Notes under the pieces: model-generated
Seen by the model: only the letters and a program-made list of their open reading frames with translations
Told to the model about the DNA's origin: nothing
Database searches by the model: none
DNA from: Monocercomonoides exilis
Lineage: Eukaryota; Preaxostyla; Oxymonadida; Polymastigidae
Assembly: GCA_001643675.2 (NCBI GenBank)
Contig: LSRY02000043.1
Span: 728,501-792,500, forward strand
Length of the DNA: 64,000 bases
Direction: 5' to 3'
Translations under genes and position numbers: made by a program
In this document: piece after piece, positions 13,803 to 24,534 of the stretch
Layout of the letters: each line of letters begins with the position of its first letter
Position numbering within the stretch: position 1 is the stretch's first letter

Positions 13803-14432
13803 TTATTCGATAAATTTAAAGTAATCATCTTTTCTTGGGCGAGGCTCATCTCCAGAATCAGCAGCTCTATATCCAACTGGAAGAGCAATAAAGAAATCAT
13901 CTTCCTCTGCTATCCCAACATCATGACGAATAATTTCGTCTCCATACCATTTTGCCAAAGCAACAGGAACAGTGGCAAGACCAATTCGTTCTGCAACAAG
14001 AAGCATATTCTGAACAGCAAGTCCAAGATCAAACTCCTTCAAAACTCCTCCACTTTTCTTGGTGCAGCAATAAATCACTGCAGGTGCACCATAAAACACT
14101 GTATCTGGGCATCCGCGTTCATGTGATTTTTTAACCATTTCACCCAGTTTATCAGCAGCAGCTTCTTCAATCTTTTTTCCAATGGCCAAATTTTTCTCTC
14201 TATTGGTTACAACATAAAAGCACCATGATTGAGCATTCATTCCAGAAGGAGAAAGATGGCCAGCATCTAAGATCTGTAACAACAATTCTTTTGGAACAGG
14301 TTTTGGATCAAACTGAATAATGTTGATTTCACACACATAACACATTTTAAAATGACATAAAAGAATATATTCAACAAAAATTCATGCCTTTCTGCAAGAA
14401 TATCTACGCTTGATAAGTTCAATAACTTCCAT
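13803..14432 (-). CDS. Nitroreductase-family flavoprotein, two exons
   Basis: Exon 1 (14432-14388) encodes 15 residues, MEVIELIKRRYSCRK. A 75-nt intron (14387-14313) runs from GC to AG. Exon 2 (14312-13803) starts FDPKPVPKELL. The product is about 184 residues, usual for short NfsB/nitroreductase proteins. The R-R-x-S-x-R-K-F start (FMN phosphate contact in the family), 'SPSGMNAQSW', 'GAPAVIYCC' and 'FDLGLAVQNMLL' are all present. These enzymes use FMN and NAD(P)H to reduce nitro compounds and quinones, and are often of bacterial origin in anaerobic protists. Starting exon 2 alone at an upstream in-frame Met would lose the R-x-S-x-R motif, so the spliced model is preferred. Stop TAA; the sequence beyond is plain AT-rich spacer. 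Confidence 0.86.
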
Positions 14433-14529
14433 CTTTTTTGATTATTGGTTTTGCCGAAAAATAACCATATTTTATTATTTTTGTTTATTTAATAGAGAAT
14501 AAATTATAAAAAGCAAGTAAAAGCGATAA
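14433..14529. promoter_or_regulatory. Short divergent intergenic region
   Basis: Only 97 bp separate the start codons of the nitroreductase (-) and RasGEF (+) genes, so the two promoters must overlap here. It is AT-rich; no specific box is claimed. Confidence 0.45.
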
Positions 14530-17028
14530 TGGAAATGGTAAACATTACCTTAGTAAATGTTCATACGTTTATTGTGAAATTTTAATAATTTATTTTTACG
14601 CTTTCAAGTCGCGAAATGAGTCTGTTATTCGGACAGCTCACGAAGGAAATGTGGCTGTTCAGGATTTGATAAAGATGTGGAAGGCGATGGAAGCAGGAAA
14701 CGGAAAGGAAAAGCAGGCACCTGCTTCGAAACAAGTATGATTTTTTAGAATTTATTGTAAAATCATAAGAACTGTGATTATTCTTTCCTTTTTGTGTTAC
14801 AAATCACAATTATTTTTGAAAACAAATTTAATAGGTTGGCAAACTACATATAGATAGTAAACTTGCTTCTCAAATCCAAAAATCAGTATTTCTTTTGTTT
14901 TTTCTTCAAACATGAGAGATTTTCCAACATTTCCAATTTATTTTTATTTTTTTATTTTTTTTTTTATTTTTGCAGATGTTTGCTGCTAGAAATCAAAAGG
15001 CTCTTGATGCATTTAATAAAGGACATTTGAGAGCTGCAAACTCATCCAAAAATATTGGAAGTATCCAAAAAACATCTGCATTTGAAAGTCTGAAACGATT
15101 TTTCGGATTTGGAAAAAGCGAAAAACAAGGGACACCTAACCAAGGAAACAATAAAGCACGAAGTGATTCACGACCACCAAATATACAATCGTCCCAGACA
15201 ATTCAAACTTCAATTCAACCTCAACCGCCAAAACCCCTTGCTCCTTCTCCGCCTTCTGTACAGCCTCCTAATCCCCCTCCAGCTTCTCAGCAACAAGAGA
15301 ACATTCCATCTTCCTCGAATGCGCCCTCAGCAGCTGCATCCAACGAGCAAGGTGCCTCAAAGGATAGCGAGAAAATGCGTGAAATGCCAGTTCCGTCTGT
15401 TCCTGTTTCGCTTCTGATAGAAAAAAGTCGTTTAAGAGAAGAAATGTATTATGCAGCTGAACGCAACCAAGGAAGACAAGGGAGTGGGGCAGAAGGCAAT
15501 GAAGCATCTGTTGGACATTCAAATTTAAGTGCACTTCAGAATTCAGGAACATTTATGGCTTCTTCCTCATCTTCCTCTTCTTCATCTTCTTCATCTTCTT
15601 CATCTTCTCAGTCTTCTCCTCCCCTTTCGATCGCTGTTCCATCGAAAGAAGCCAAAAGCCAAAATCTTCCTTCTTCTGCCTTTTTCGACGAGGAACTGAA
15701 CGAGTACATCCAGTCAGGCGGGATTATCAGCTCTATTCTGATGAACTCTTCGTTTTCGCTTCCTGATTTCCCGCCGTTCATTTCGTACTCCACAGCCGCA
15801 CTCAAAGTGAACAAGGAGGACTCTGCTGAAGGAGAGGGTAAAGACGAAGAAAACAAAGGGAGGAAGGAGAAGGAGAAGGAGAAGGAAAAAGAGAAAGAGA
15901 AAGACGAATTTTCGAGTGTTTCCTGCGAACAGCGCTGTGCCACAGAGATGAAGCAGATCAAAACGGGGGTGCTGTCGAAGATTGTCGAGAAGATTACGAA
16001 TGGCGAGGCGGAGTGGCTCAACAACATCGACCCTTTTCTGCTCACACACAGAGACGTCGCTTCTTCTGAGGACGTGTTTATGCTGTTGCTGATGCGGTTC
16101 CGCGAGCTCGCAGCACATCTGCCGAATGCTTCTTTGAATAAGATGGAGAAAGAGAAAGAGAAAGAGAAGGAGAAGGAGAAGGATGAAAAGGATAGTGAAA
16201 ACAAAGAAAGAGATAGAATGCTTGAGAATGAAAAGCAGATGCGAGAAGCGAAAGAAGAGCTCGAAGAAATCGAATTTGAGAAAGAGCTGTGGGAGAAGAT
16301 GAAGAAGACACAGAACGAACAAGAACTGTGGCAGACTCCACTGATTCCGTATCCTTCTTTGTCTGCTCGCTTCAGAACATTCACTCCACCCCCACCTCCC
16401 TCATCATCCCCTTCTTCTTCTTCCACTTCAGATGAGAATAAACCAACACCCAAGCGCCCTTCTTTTGCTCCCACTTTGATCTCCACAAAGGGAAAAACGA
16501 ATAACAATGAAACAAATCAACAAGTTGCAACTGCATCACCTTCAAATTCTTCCACTTCTTCTACTTCTTCTTCTACATCACCTGTTTTATCTGCTTCTTC
16601 TTCTTCTTCTTCTTCTTCTTCTTCTGATTCTTCATCTCCTCCTGTTTCATCTCCTTCTGTTTCATCTCCTTCTGTCTCTTCAACAACAACAACTACTACT
16701 ACGACCACGCCTTCTTCTCCTTCATCTTCTTCTTCTTCCTCCTCTTCATCATCATCTTCTTCTTCTTCGGGAACATCTTCTCTTCCCACTTTGCGTGTAT
16801 TAACATTCTCCAAACAGAAAGACAAGGCTGAAGCGCCTTTGTCTCCGTCTCACTCACACTCTTTGCCTTCTTCCTCTACTTCATCTTCTTCCTCTTCTGC
16901 TTCATCTCCTCCTCTTTCTCCAAAAGATAAAGTTTCTCCTTCTCAAACTCCTTCCAATGAATCTTCAACATCTCCAGATAACTCCATTTCATCCTCAAGC
17001 AATTCAACATCATCATCTTCCTCTTCCA

Positions 17029-17059
<31 letters not shown>

Positions 17060-19232
17060 TTCTCTTTCTTCCCCTCCTCCCTTTTCCACCCTCTCCTCCT
17101 TCGCCACTCCCACCCGCTCTGTCTGCAGCATCGTTGCCAGATGGCTTCAGCTGCATCCTTCTGACTTCGATTCTGAGGCGATGTCGTTCATCTTCCGCAT
17201 GTTTTTGCGCGAGCTGACGAAAAAGAAAGGATTCGGAAGAGTTTCCGCTGAGCTGCTGAGGCTGTTTGTGTTGGCGATGGATGAAGACGAAGACGAAGAC
17301 GAAGACGAAGGAGGAAGTGATGAAGAAGAACACGATGAAAAAGAAGCAGATGGCGCCGGCTGTGAAAAGAGCCATGTGAAAGAAGGGAAAACGGAAAGGA
17401 ACGCAGCGAAAGAAGAGAGGAAGAGGAAGAGGATGATGAGAGTGTCTGTGAAGAGAGGGATGCCGCTGGGGTGGGTGTGCGACGGGAAAGAGCATCATTG
17501 GACTGAAAATGTGTTTCTTTCATCTGCCCCTTCGTCGGCTTCTTCTTCGACTTTTTCTTCTGCTTCTTCAGAGCCTTCTATTGCTGTTCCGTTGTCTACT
17601 GTTCATCATCCGCTTTCCATCCAAACGCTTATTAGCCTTCCTCTTGTTGTTGTGCCTCTTCCACATTCAATGCATCATTCTCCATCTTCTTCATGTTCTC
17701 CTTCGTATTCTCCTTCTTTGCTTCCTTCTCCTTCTCCCATTTCTCTCTTCGCCCGCTCTTTCTTGACCAACCCAGTTTCGTTGTCTCGGCAGCTGCTTTT
17801 GTTTGAGCTGCAGCTGTTTCAGAACATCAACAGCGCTGAATATTTGAATTCTTTGAGCTCAAACGCATTTCGCTCATTTTCTCATCTTGTTTTCCACCCG
17901 CTCTTTCCGAACCTGAGCCGGCTGGTGTTTCATGTGCGTGTCTTTTCTGCGGCGATGGTGTTTGTGATGATGTTTGGCGAGGAAGTGGCAGAGGTTGAGG
18001 CAGATGAAGGGGCAGAAGATGCAGAGAATGGGACTGGAGAGGGAAGCGATCTGAAGAAAGAAGCAAAAAAACTTGATCTGAAGAGGAATTCGCTGATTAT
18101 TTCTCCGTTTGCGTTAAAAGCGAAGAAGGGAACAGAAAAGGAGAAAGAAGAAGAGAGAGAGAAAGCGAAGCTGACGAAAAAACTGACACTTGGAGAAGTT
18201 TTGAGTGATGTTTTTGTGTTTTTTGATGAAACGATGAAGCTTCGGAATTTCTGTGCAGCAAAAGCGATTGGCGTGTCTTTGGATGTTGTGATGAAGGAGA
18301 TTGAAAAGAAGGAGAAGGAGAAAGAGAAGGAGAAGGAGAAAGAGAAAGAAAAGAAGAATGAATCGTTGAAAGACGATGAAAAAGAAGAAAAAGAGAATAT
18401 TTTGATAATGCTGAAAGGTTGGCTTGAAAAGAATGATGAGGAAGCTAAAGAGAAAGAGAAAGAGAAAGAGAAAGAGAAAGAGAAAGAAAAGGAAAAGGAG
18501 AAAGAAAAAGAGAAAGAAATAAAAAGAAAAGATGATAAGCTGAGGTATGCAAAGAAATACTATTTGAGAGATGTGACAAATGTGACTGAAGAGCAAAAAG
18601 CCAAAATAAAAGACATTTTGAGAATAACTTCTTCAAAGGGAAACTACAAAGAATTGCGAAAATTGATGAAGACCCCTTCGACTGCTGGAACGCCTTTGCT
18701 TTCTTCATCCTCTACCAATCAGCCTTCTTCTGCTGCTTCATCGCTTTCTTCTTCTACTAGTTCTATTTCTTCTATTTCCTCTATTTCTTCTTCTTCATCT
18801 TCTCCTTCTTCTTCTTCCTCCTCCTCCTCCTCAACAACAACATTTTGCTTGCCTTGTGTAGAAGCGTACCTTGCAGACATCAATTTGCTTAGTGATTGTC
18901 TGCCTTCTCTTGTTTCTGCGCCTCTTTCGTCTTCTGTTTCTGGGCTGCCAACATCGCCAACGAGCAACTTCACATCCACATTTTCAACCGCATTGACTTC
19001 TCATGCCACCAATTTCATTACACAAAAAAGCGACACGTCAACATTGGGGCTGATGCTGAACACACTCAACTTTACGAAGCACCGCTCTCTGCACAGCTGC
19101 CTTGTTGAGCTTGTTTCTTTGTATGATTCAAATCAATGGAACAAGGAAATAAAGGAAGATCCTGATACAACGCTTATCATATCATCCATCGAAAATGTTG
19201 AGGATCTTGTCATTCAGGCATTGTTGGAATAA
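14530..19232 (+). CDS. RasGEF-domain protein with long low-complexity inserts
   Basis: Three exons: 14530-14538 (MEM), 14609-14734 (SRNESVIRTAHEGNVAVQDL...), 14976-19232. The introns are 70 and 241 nt and both run GT-AG. The product is about 1,460 residues. The N-terminal half is Pro/Ser/Gln- and Lys-Glu-rich. A RasGEF_N-like stretch is 'IVARWLQLHPSDFDSEAMSF'. The catalytic CDC25-like part shows 'LSRQLLLFELQLFQNINSAE', 'MKLRNFCAAKAIGVSLDVVM' and 'CLPCVEAYLADINLL', each split by Ser runs or KEKE runs. The family loads GTP onto Ras-type GTPases. The simple-sequence inserts more than double the usual domain length and make long antisense frames. Stop TAA; the next codons are AT-rich spacer. Which Ras it serves cannot be told. 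Confidence 0.83.
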
Positions 19233-19567
19233 GAATTTTTTATATTGAAGGAAAATTTCATTTTATTATTTATCATTGTGAAGCAATTTTTAATCATATC
19301 ATTCATTGTGTATCATTAGTATAGGAGTTTCATTTTATTAATAGATTTTATATGATAAATAATTATGCTTTATCTTAATTATAGTTAAGTTTGTAGTTAT
19401 TATTTAAGCTTTGAAACTTTTTTTTTGAAAGCCTAACAAAAATTCAATAGATAAAATGTGAAATGAATTGGTCATTTCAAGTAATTTGTATTATTTCAAG
19501 TTTCAGCCACCAATTTTGAATTAACCCAGTTATTTTGAAATAACCTTGAAAAACTTAAATCGGTTAA
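19233..19567. other. AT-rich 3' spacer
   Basis: Downstream region of the RasGEF gene up to the inverted repeat; nothing recognised. Confidence 0.5.
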
Positions 19568-20393
19568 TCACAACTTTAAGTAACATTCAGAAACTCGTTT
19601 TTTTTCAAATTTTTTGTGATAGAATGATTTAATATCTAAAAATAAAAAATGCTAGGGGTGAATTTTCCATTTTTAGAATACTTTTTTTTCTATGAAAAAA
19701 ATTAAATTTTCGAAAACATTATGGTTATGATCAAACAAATTTCAAAAATTTTTGTTTGAAAATTGAACGATTTTTGGAAATTTCATTATTTGGAACAAAT
19801 TGATTTGTTGGAAAATATATTTCGATTCAATTGAAGTGAATTTAAGATGTTTGAAGTTCTTATTTGAAAGTTTTGAAAATTTTAAAAGAAAAAAATTTTG
19901 TGAAAACGAACTTCTTGGGTTTCGTTCTGCTTTAGGGTTTTCCTTCGAATCGAAATATTAGGTTTTGGATTTGCGTTTAATTTTTGTTTATATTTTTTAT
20001 AAATAGGGTTAGGGTTTAAATCGAAAAATCAATTTTTCACACACAAAAAACGTGTGTTTCAATGATTGCGCTAGATGAAAGGTGAAAATAATAAATATTA
20101 AAATGAATTGAGAACTTTTGTTATTTTTTCTTTGTAAAATAAAAAAAAGAAAGCTTTGAATTATATAAAAAATTTTAAATAATTCTTTCGATAAGTTGAT
20201 TTCAATTAAAATTATTAGTAATTTTTTTGATCATAACCATAATGTTTTCGAAAATTTAATTTTTTTCATAGAAAAAAAAGTATTCTAAAAATGGAAAATT
20301 CACCCCTAGCATTTTTTATTTTTAGATATTAAATCATTCTATCACAAAAAATTTGAAAAAAAACGAGTTTCTGAATGTTACTTAAAGTTGTGA
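19568..20393. repeat. Large perfect inverted repeat (foldback-type element)
   Basis: The left arm 19568-19735 and right arm 20226-20393 are 168-bp reverse complements with no mismatch seen. They enclose a 490-bp AT-rich middle containing a short TAGGGTTAGGGTTT stretch. There is no coding frame. No target duplication is obvious. Perfect arms suggest recent origin or gene conversion. Confidence 0.9.
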
Positions 20394-20801
20394 CTTGCCC
20401 TTAAATCTACTTGCCGTTTTTAAAAAGCATTGAATATGCATTTTTTGATTGAATAAATGGTTTCAACCATGTTCAGAATTATTTTTGCTTGTTTTGTTTT
20501 ATCAAAAAAATCTGAGATTTATCGTTTTGGGATTTAAAGAAAATTGTTTTAGTTATTTTTGTGAGAAAAATTCAAAAAAAATAAATAAATAAATAAATAA
20601 ATTGTATTTTCATAAGTTGAAATATTTGATGTTTCTCCAATAATACAATTTGAATTTGATTTCTTTGGATAAAAATCTTTTTTAAAAGCTTTCACAAGTT
20701 TTGTAATATATAATTCATCGAATGAAAATTGAAAAATTGACAAAGAATTGCAATAACATCTTTTTCATTTCATTTTCAAATATTCGGTTTGTCTTAAACT
20801 G
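20394..20801. other. AT-rich spacer
   Basis: Contains a short run of AAAT units near 20578-20602. Nothing else is seen. Confidence 0.4.
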
Positions 20802-21477
20802 TCAAGCAAATTGATCAGAAAGCTGTGTGAAATTGTGATACTTCTGATGATGAAGATAATCTCTTTGATTTTTTTCAAATACAGTTCTTTTTTCTCTTCC
20901 AATGCAAAAAATAAGAAAATAAAATGAATTTATGAATTTATAAATATATAAAAACACCTCACATCGTTTTATGTTGCTCAAAGCTAGTATGGTTATTTCT
21001 CCTTCCTTCCGAACTTTTTTTCTTTCCTCTTTGTTTAATGCGACTTTCACAAAAGATGACACGCACACAGGATATGGATCCAAAGAACGCAAGCCGTCAA
21101 GTGAAAATAAGCGCTCGTAAAGATCAGTTTGAAGCTTTTCATTCTTTTCTTCTTTTTTCATTTCTTCATTATCAATCATCTTCTCAAATCTTTCGTTCAT
21201 CGAATATTTTTCAAAACTTCCATTCCACTGGTTCAACAGCACATTTAAATATCCAATGCACTTCAGTGACAAAACTGCATTTCCCGCTGAAATTTTCTTT
21301 TCTTCAATCATTTTGAATATTTAGTCTAAAAACAAAATCTTTTGTGAAAGCAGATTTGAATTCTTCTTTATTCATTTCATCAATCACTCCATCTTCTTCA
21401 AGGATTATCAACTTCTTTTCTCTTCATTTCAATCTTCGAAACAAGAAAACAAATCTGCTTTAAAACAATGAAATAAA
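20802..21477 (-). CDS. Unrecognised protein, probably spliced or damaged
   Basis: The minus strand holds protein-like sequence. 'ISAGNAVLSLKCIGYLNVLL' and 'LQTDLYERLFSLDGLRSLD' lie in the frame ending at 20802. That frame contains a likely intron starting GTGTTTTTATAT (about 20958) and ending near 20889. Farther upstream (21477-21340) another frame reads 'KKLIILEEDGVIDEMNKEEF', which would need an intron or a frameshift to join. No family is recognised. It is rich in Lys and Glu like its neighbours. It could be a fragment of a larger helical-repeat protein. Confidence 0.4.
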
Positions 21478-21887
21478 TTCAATCATCATGAATTCATTTC
21501 AATTGCAATTTCACACATGTTATCATTATTGTTTTATTCGCTCTGCAGTATTTTCGCTAAAACTTTTCAACCAGAATGTGTTTAAAAAATATTATTCAAA
21601 TTTTATAAAAGAAAGCTTTTGAAATGAAAATAAAATAACATGAAAACATATAAAACAAACAAAAGAAATTGCTAACAAACTTGTTTTAGCTGCATTTTTG
21701 TTTTCAATAAACAAACGAAAATACGTGAAGAAAATGAATTGATCATTTTCATAGGGTGGTTTTTTTATCCGGACATTTTTTTTTATCCGGACAAAAATTT
21801 TAATTATGAATTATTTCTTCATACTTTTTGGATATTTCTTTATATTTTTGATATATAAGGAAAAGTCAGTAATTAGAATTTCAGATT

Positions 21888-21975
21888 AAATTACTATACC
21901 TAATCTCTGATGGTGGGGGAGATGGGGGGGTTAGCTCCTCCATCTCTGGATTAGTGCCTCCCGTGAGGAGATTAG
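21888..21975. repeat. GC-rich hairpin patch
   Basis: In an AT-rich leader the sequence becomes G- and C-rich. CTATACCTAATCTC (about 21894) pairs with GAGATTAGGTAATAG (about 21968) around further complementary G- and C-rich pieces (GGAGATGG with CCATCTC). It lies between the left terminal repeat and the transposase frame. Confidence 0.5.
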
Positions 21976-22000
21976 GTAATAGCAAGGGGGCTTCCCAAGT

Positions 22001-23254
22001 TTGAATTTGATCGAAAAAAATTTTTTGATTTTTTTTCATTTCAAAAAAAATTTTTTTTATAAAAATAAAAAAAGATCATTACCAGAATATTTTTTAATGA
22101 GTGTTGTGAAAAACAAAAGAGAACGTGGACAGTTAATTCTTCGAGAAAAAATGATGTCATTTGAATATCGAAGAATTGAAAATCGATTAGAGCGGATTGC
22201 AACTATTATTTTGGATGGAAAGGCAAGGATAGTGGACGCAGTGAATCTACATGAATTCAGCCGTTTAGCCATTAATAGAGCAATAACAGCATTGGAAAAC
22301 AAAAGAAAAGTCGGCAAAATTGGACACCCATAGTTACTAACAGACAAAGAAAAGAAAACAGTAGAGGATGTCATTCGCTGTGAAAGTTCAAGTGGAGTGA
22401 GCATTTCTGTTTCTCAAATGAAACAATTTGTTTCTTTTTTCTTTCACTGATAAACATTGATTTATTGTTATCTTATTATGGATGGAATCTGTCATTTCTG
22501 ACAGACAAGAAAACCTATTCGTGGGAAAATATGGACTTTCAAGCTTTTTATGCACAAAGCATAAAAAAATTTCTTCACTCATAACTTTTGATAGCTTTCT
22601 CATATTTCAAAATTTATTAGTTTTTCTTATTTGCAAATAGCCATCATAGATGTGACGATAAAAAGTTTTGTGACATTCCTTGAATGTCAAGAAATGAACG
22701 CATTTTAATTGAATTTTTTGATCACAAAAAGCTTATCAAAAATGCATAATTTTTTAGTGAAAATGCCTGAAGTCAAATATTTTGTCCCATTCGAAGAAGA
22801 AAAAGAAGGAGTTGAAATTTCGAAGTCATAACCCTACTCATTCATTAAAAGAAATCCACACCTCAAAGTATCTCTTCCAAGAAACGTTGATATTCAACGA
22901 TTAGCTGTTTCAAATAAACAAACCCTCCATCCTTTCTACGAACTTCTTCAACATCTTCATAATACTTATAAATATTCTACTTCATTGATATTTAATACCG
23001 ATGAATCTTCACTTCACCTCTCAGATACCACCAAAAAGCTTGTTGTGCATCCTTCCGATTCACCAGCTGAGTTCAACAAAACACCCATGAACATGTCAAA
23101 CACCATATTGTGCATTAAAGCTGCTGCAGATGGTTATTCTTTGAAAAGCATTGTTTTATCAACTTCAAAGAAAATTCCAGCCGAAGTGCATGTGATGCTC
23201 TGCTCTTCAATAAATATCTGTGAAGACAACGATGGCTAGACGACCGTTACAATA
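22001..23254 (+). pseudogene. pogo-like transposase copy C, left part
   Basis: The helix-turn-helix portion is 'YRRIENRLERIATIILDGKA' then 'NRAITALENKRKVGKIGHP', followed by an in-frame TAG (22331-22333) where copy A continues PIISCEKEK. The DDE core appears with 'SFIKRNPHLKVSLPRNVD', 'FNTDESSLHLSD' (first Asp), 'VVHPSD' and 'AAADGYSLKSIVL'. TAA at 22829-22831 and TAG at 23237-23239 interrupt it; the latter stands where copy A has Trp in NGW. Coding sequence breaks at the TA (23253-23254) where the inner element begins. Confidence 0.82.
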
Positions 23255-23414
23255 TGGGTGTTTTTTTTTGACATCGTAAAAAAAGATCAAAAATCGAAAA
23301 AATAAAAGCTATTGTGGTATTAATTGATCATAGAGTTTAATTGATTATTTGCAAGTATTTAGCTTTTATTTCTGTAATATGTATTTGTTTTATTATTATA
23401 TGCAAAAAAACATA

Positions 23415-23441
23415 CCTTTTTCACGTTAAAAGTGAAAAAGG
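23415..23441. repeat. Perfect 10-bp-stem hairpin near the inner left end
   Basis: CCTTTTTCAC and GTGAAAAAGG flank a 7-nt loop, about 160 bp inside the inner element. It could be a subterminal binding site or a terminator-like fold. Confidence 0.6.
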
Positions 23442-23639
23442 ATTTTTTGATCAAGTTTAATAGATATTAACAAAAACAAATAAATGAAACTTCAGAAAAA
23501 AAAAGAAGTTTCAAGACTAACTTTACAATACCGATTATTGGAAAATAAAAATTAAATAGACAGATATAAATATATATAATAAGTTTATTTTAAATTTTAT
23601 AAAACGTGTGTAATATTTATTGAGCTGAAACTTCATAAC

Positions 23640-24470
23640 AAAGTTCCTGTTATTGCTGAGCAGTTCAACAGAGTTTGCAAATAACGTTTCAAAAAATGAA
23701 GGAGAAACAATAATTAATGATAACAATTTTCATAAACTCTTCTTTCTCTCTTTATTCTTCGTATTACATCCCCATTTAGCTTCTTTCTTATCCTCCATTC
23801 CTCTTTCTTCCTTTTCCTCTAACATTCATCCAAATTCCCCTTTCGAAACATTGATGATGCAATATTCTTCTTCCTCCAACACTTTTCTCTCCATTCATCT
23901 CATGACATCCTTTTATTTCTCTGATAACTCCTTCAAACCTCTGAAAACACTTTTTTATTCCACATCAAGTTCATCAGCTGCTTTGCCATTCAGGATATAA
24001 GTGAAGGAGCACTTGGAAGAGATGTGTATTTTGTATATAAGTCTCATAACGCTTCTGTAAACGAATCTTCTTTCACTTTATTAAGAATCATCAGTCAAAT
24101 AACGATGCGATTGTTGGAAAATTCAGAGCAGAAGCATTTGGCAACTGGAATTCCGTTTTGTTTGTATTCTTTGAAGGTTTCTTTGCTGACAAGGTGGATG
24201 CGGATGGAACATCTTGCAAAAAGGATGCGTGAAGTGGGGTGTAGAAGGCTCTTTGTTTGAACGTGAATAATGAAATGGAACACTACAAGAGAACACTGAA
24301 TGCAAAACATGAAATTGCTGTATGTTCAAAATTTACGATGAACAGATGTGTGGATGCGAGTGGAATATGCATGAAGGCAAAAGATAAGGTTGTTATGAAG
24401 ATATAATGCCAGACAGAAGTAAGCGATTATGTAGAAGATGAAATTTTGAAAAGGAAGGCAATGGTTTTTT
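23640..24470 (+). pseudogene. Beta-helix surface protein fragment
   Basis: Pieces in changing plus-strand frames fit the late modules of the beta-helix family: 'EGALGRDVYFVYKS' (compare WGRDIFVISPNL at 57.8 kb), 'GIPFCLYSL' (compare IPLVYFL), then 'CKKDA'. Downstream frames such as 'MNRCVDASGICMKAKDKVV' may belong to it. Several shifts and stops show decay. It lies inside the 13.35-kb insertion. Confidence 0.5.
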
Positions 24471-24534
24471 TTTCTATTCGACCTTTCTCTTTCTCTTTCT
24501 CTCAATAACTCCTTCTTTTTAAAATTCTCCTATT

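Noticed and set aside
15608-18979. Long minus-strand frames opposite the RasGEF gene (Ser/Phe/Leu/Glu-rich)
   Set aside because: They are mirror images of Ser and KEKE simple sequence on the coding strand; the plus strand has splice sites and domain motifs.
13803-19232. A fully reassigned code (TAA/TAG = Gln) for the whole window
   Set aside because: Nitroreductase and RasGEF genes appear to end at TAA, homologous pogo-like copies end at the same place with TGA, TAA and TAG, and multi-kb genes use only CAA/CAG.
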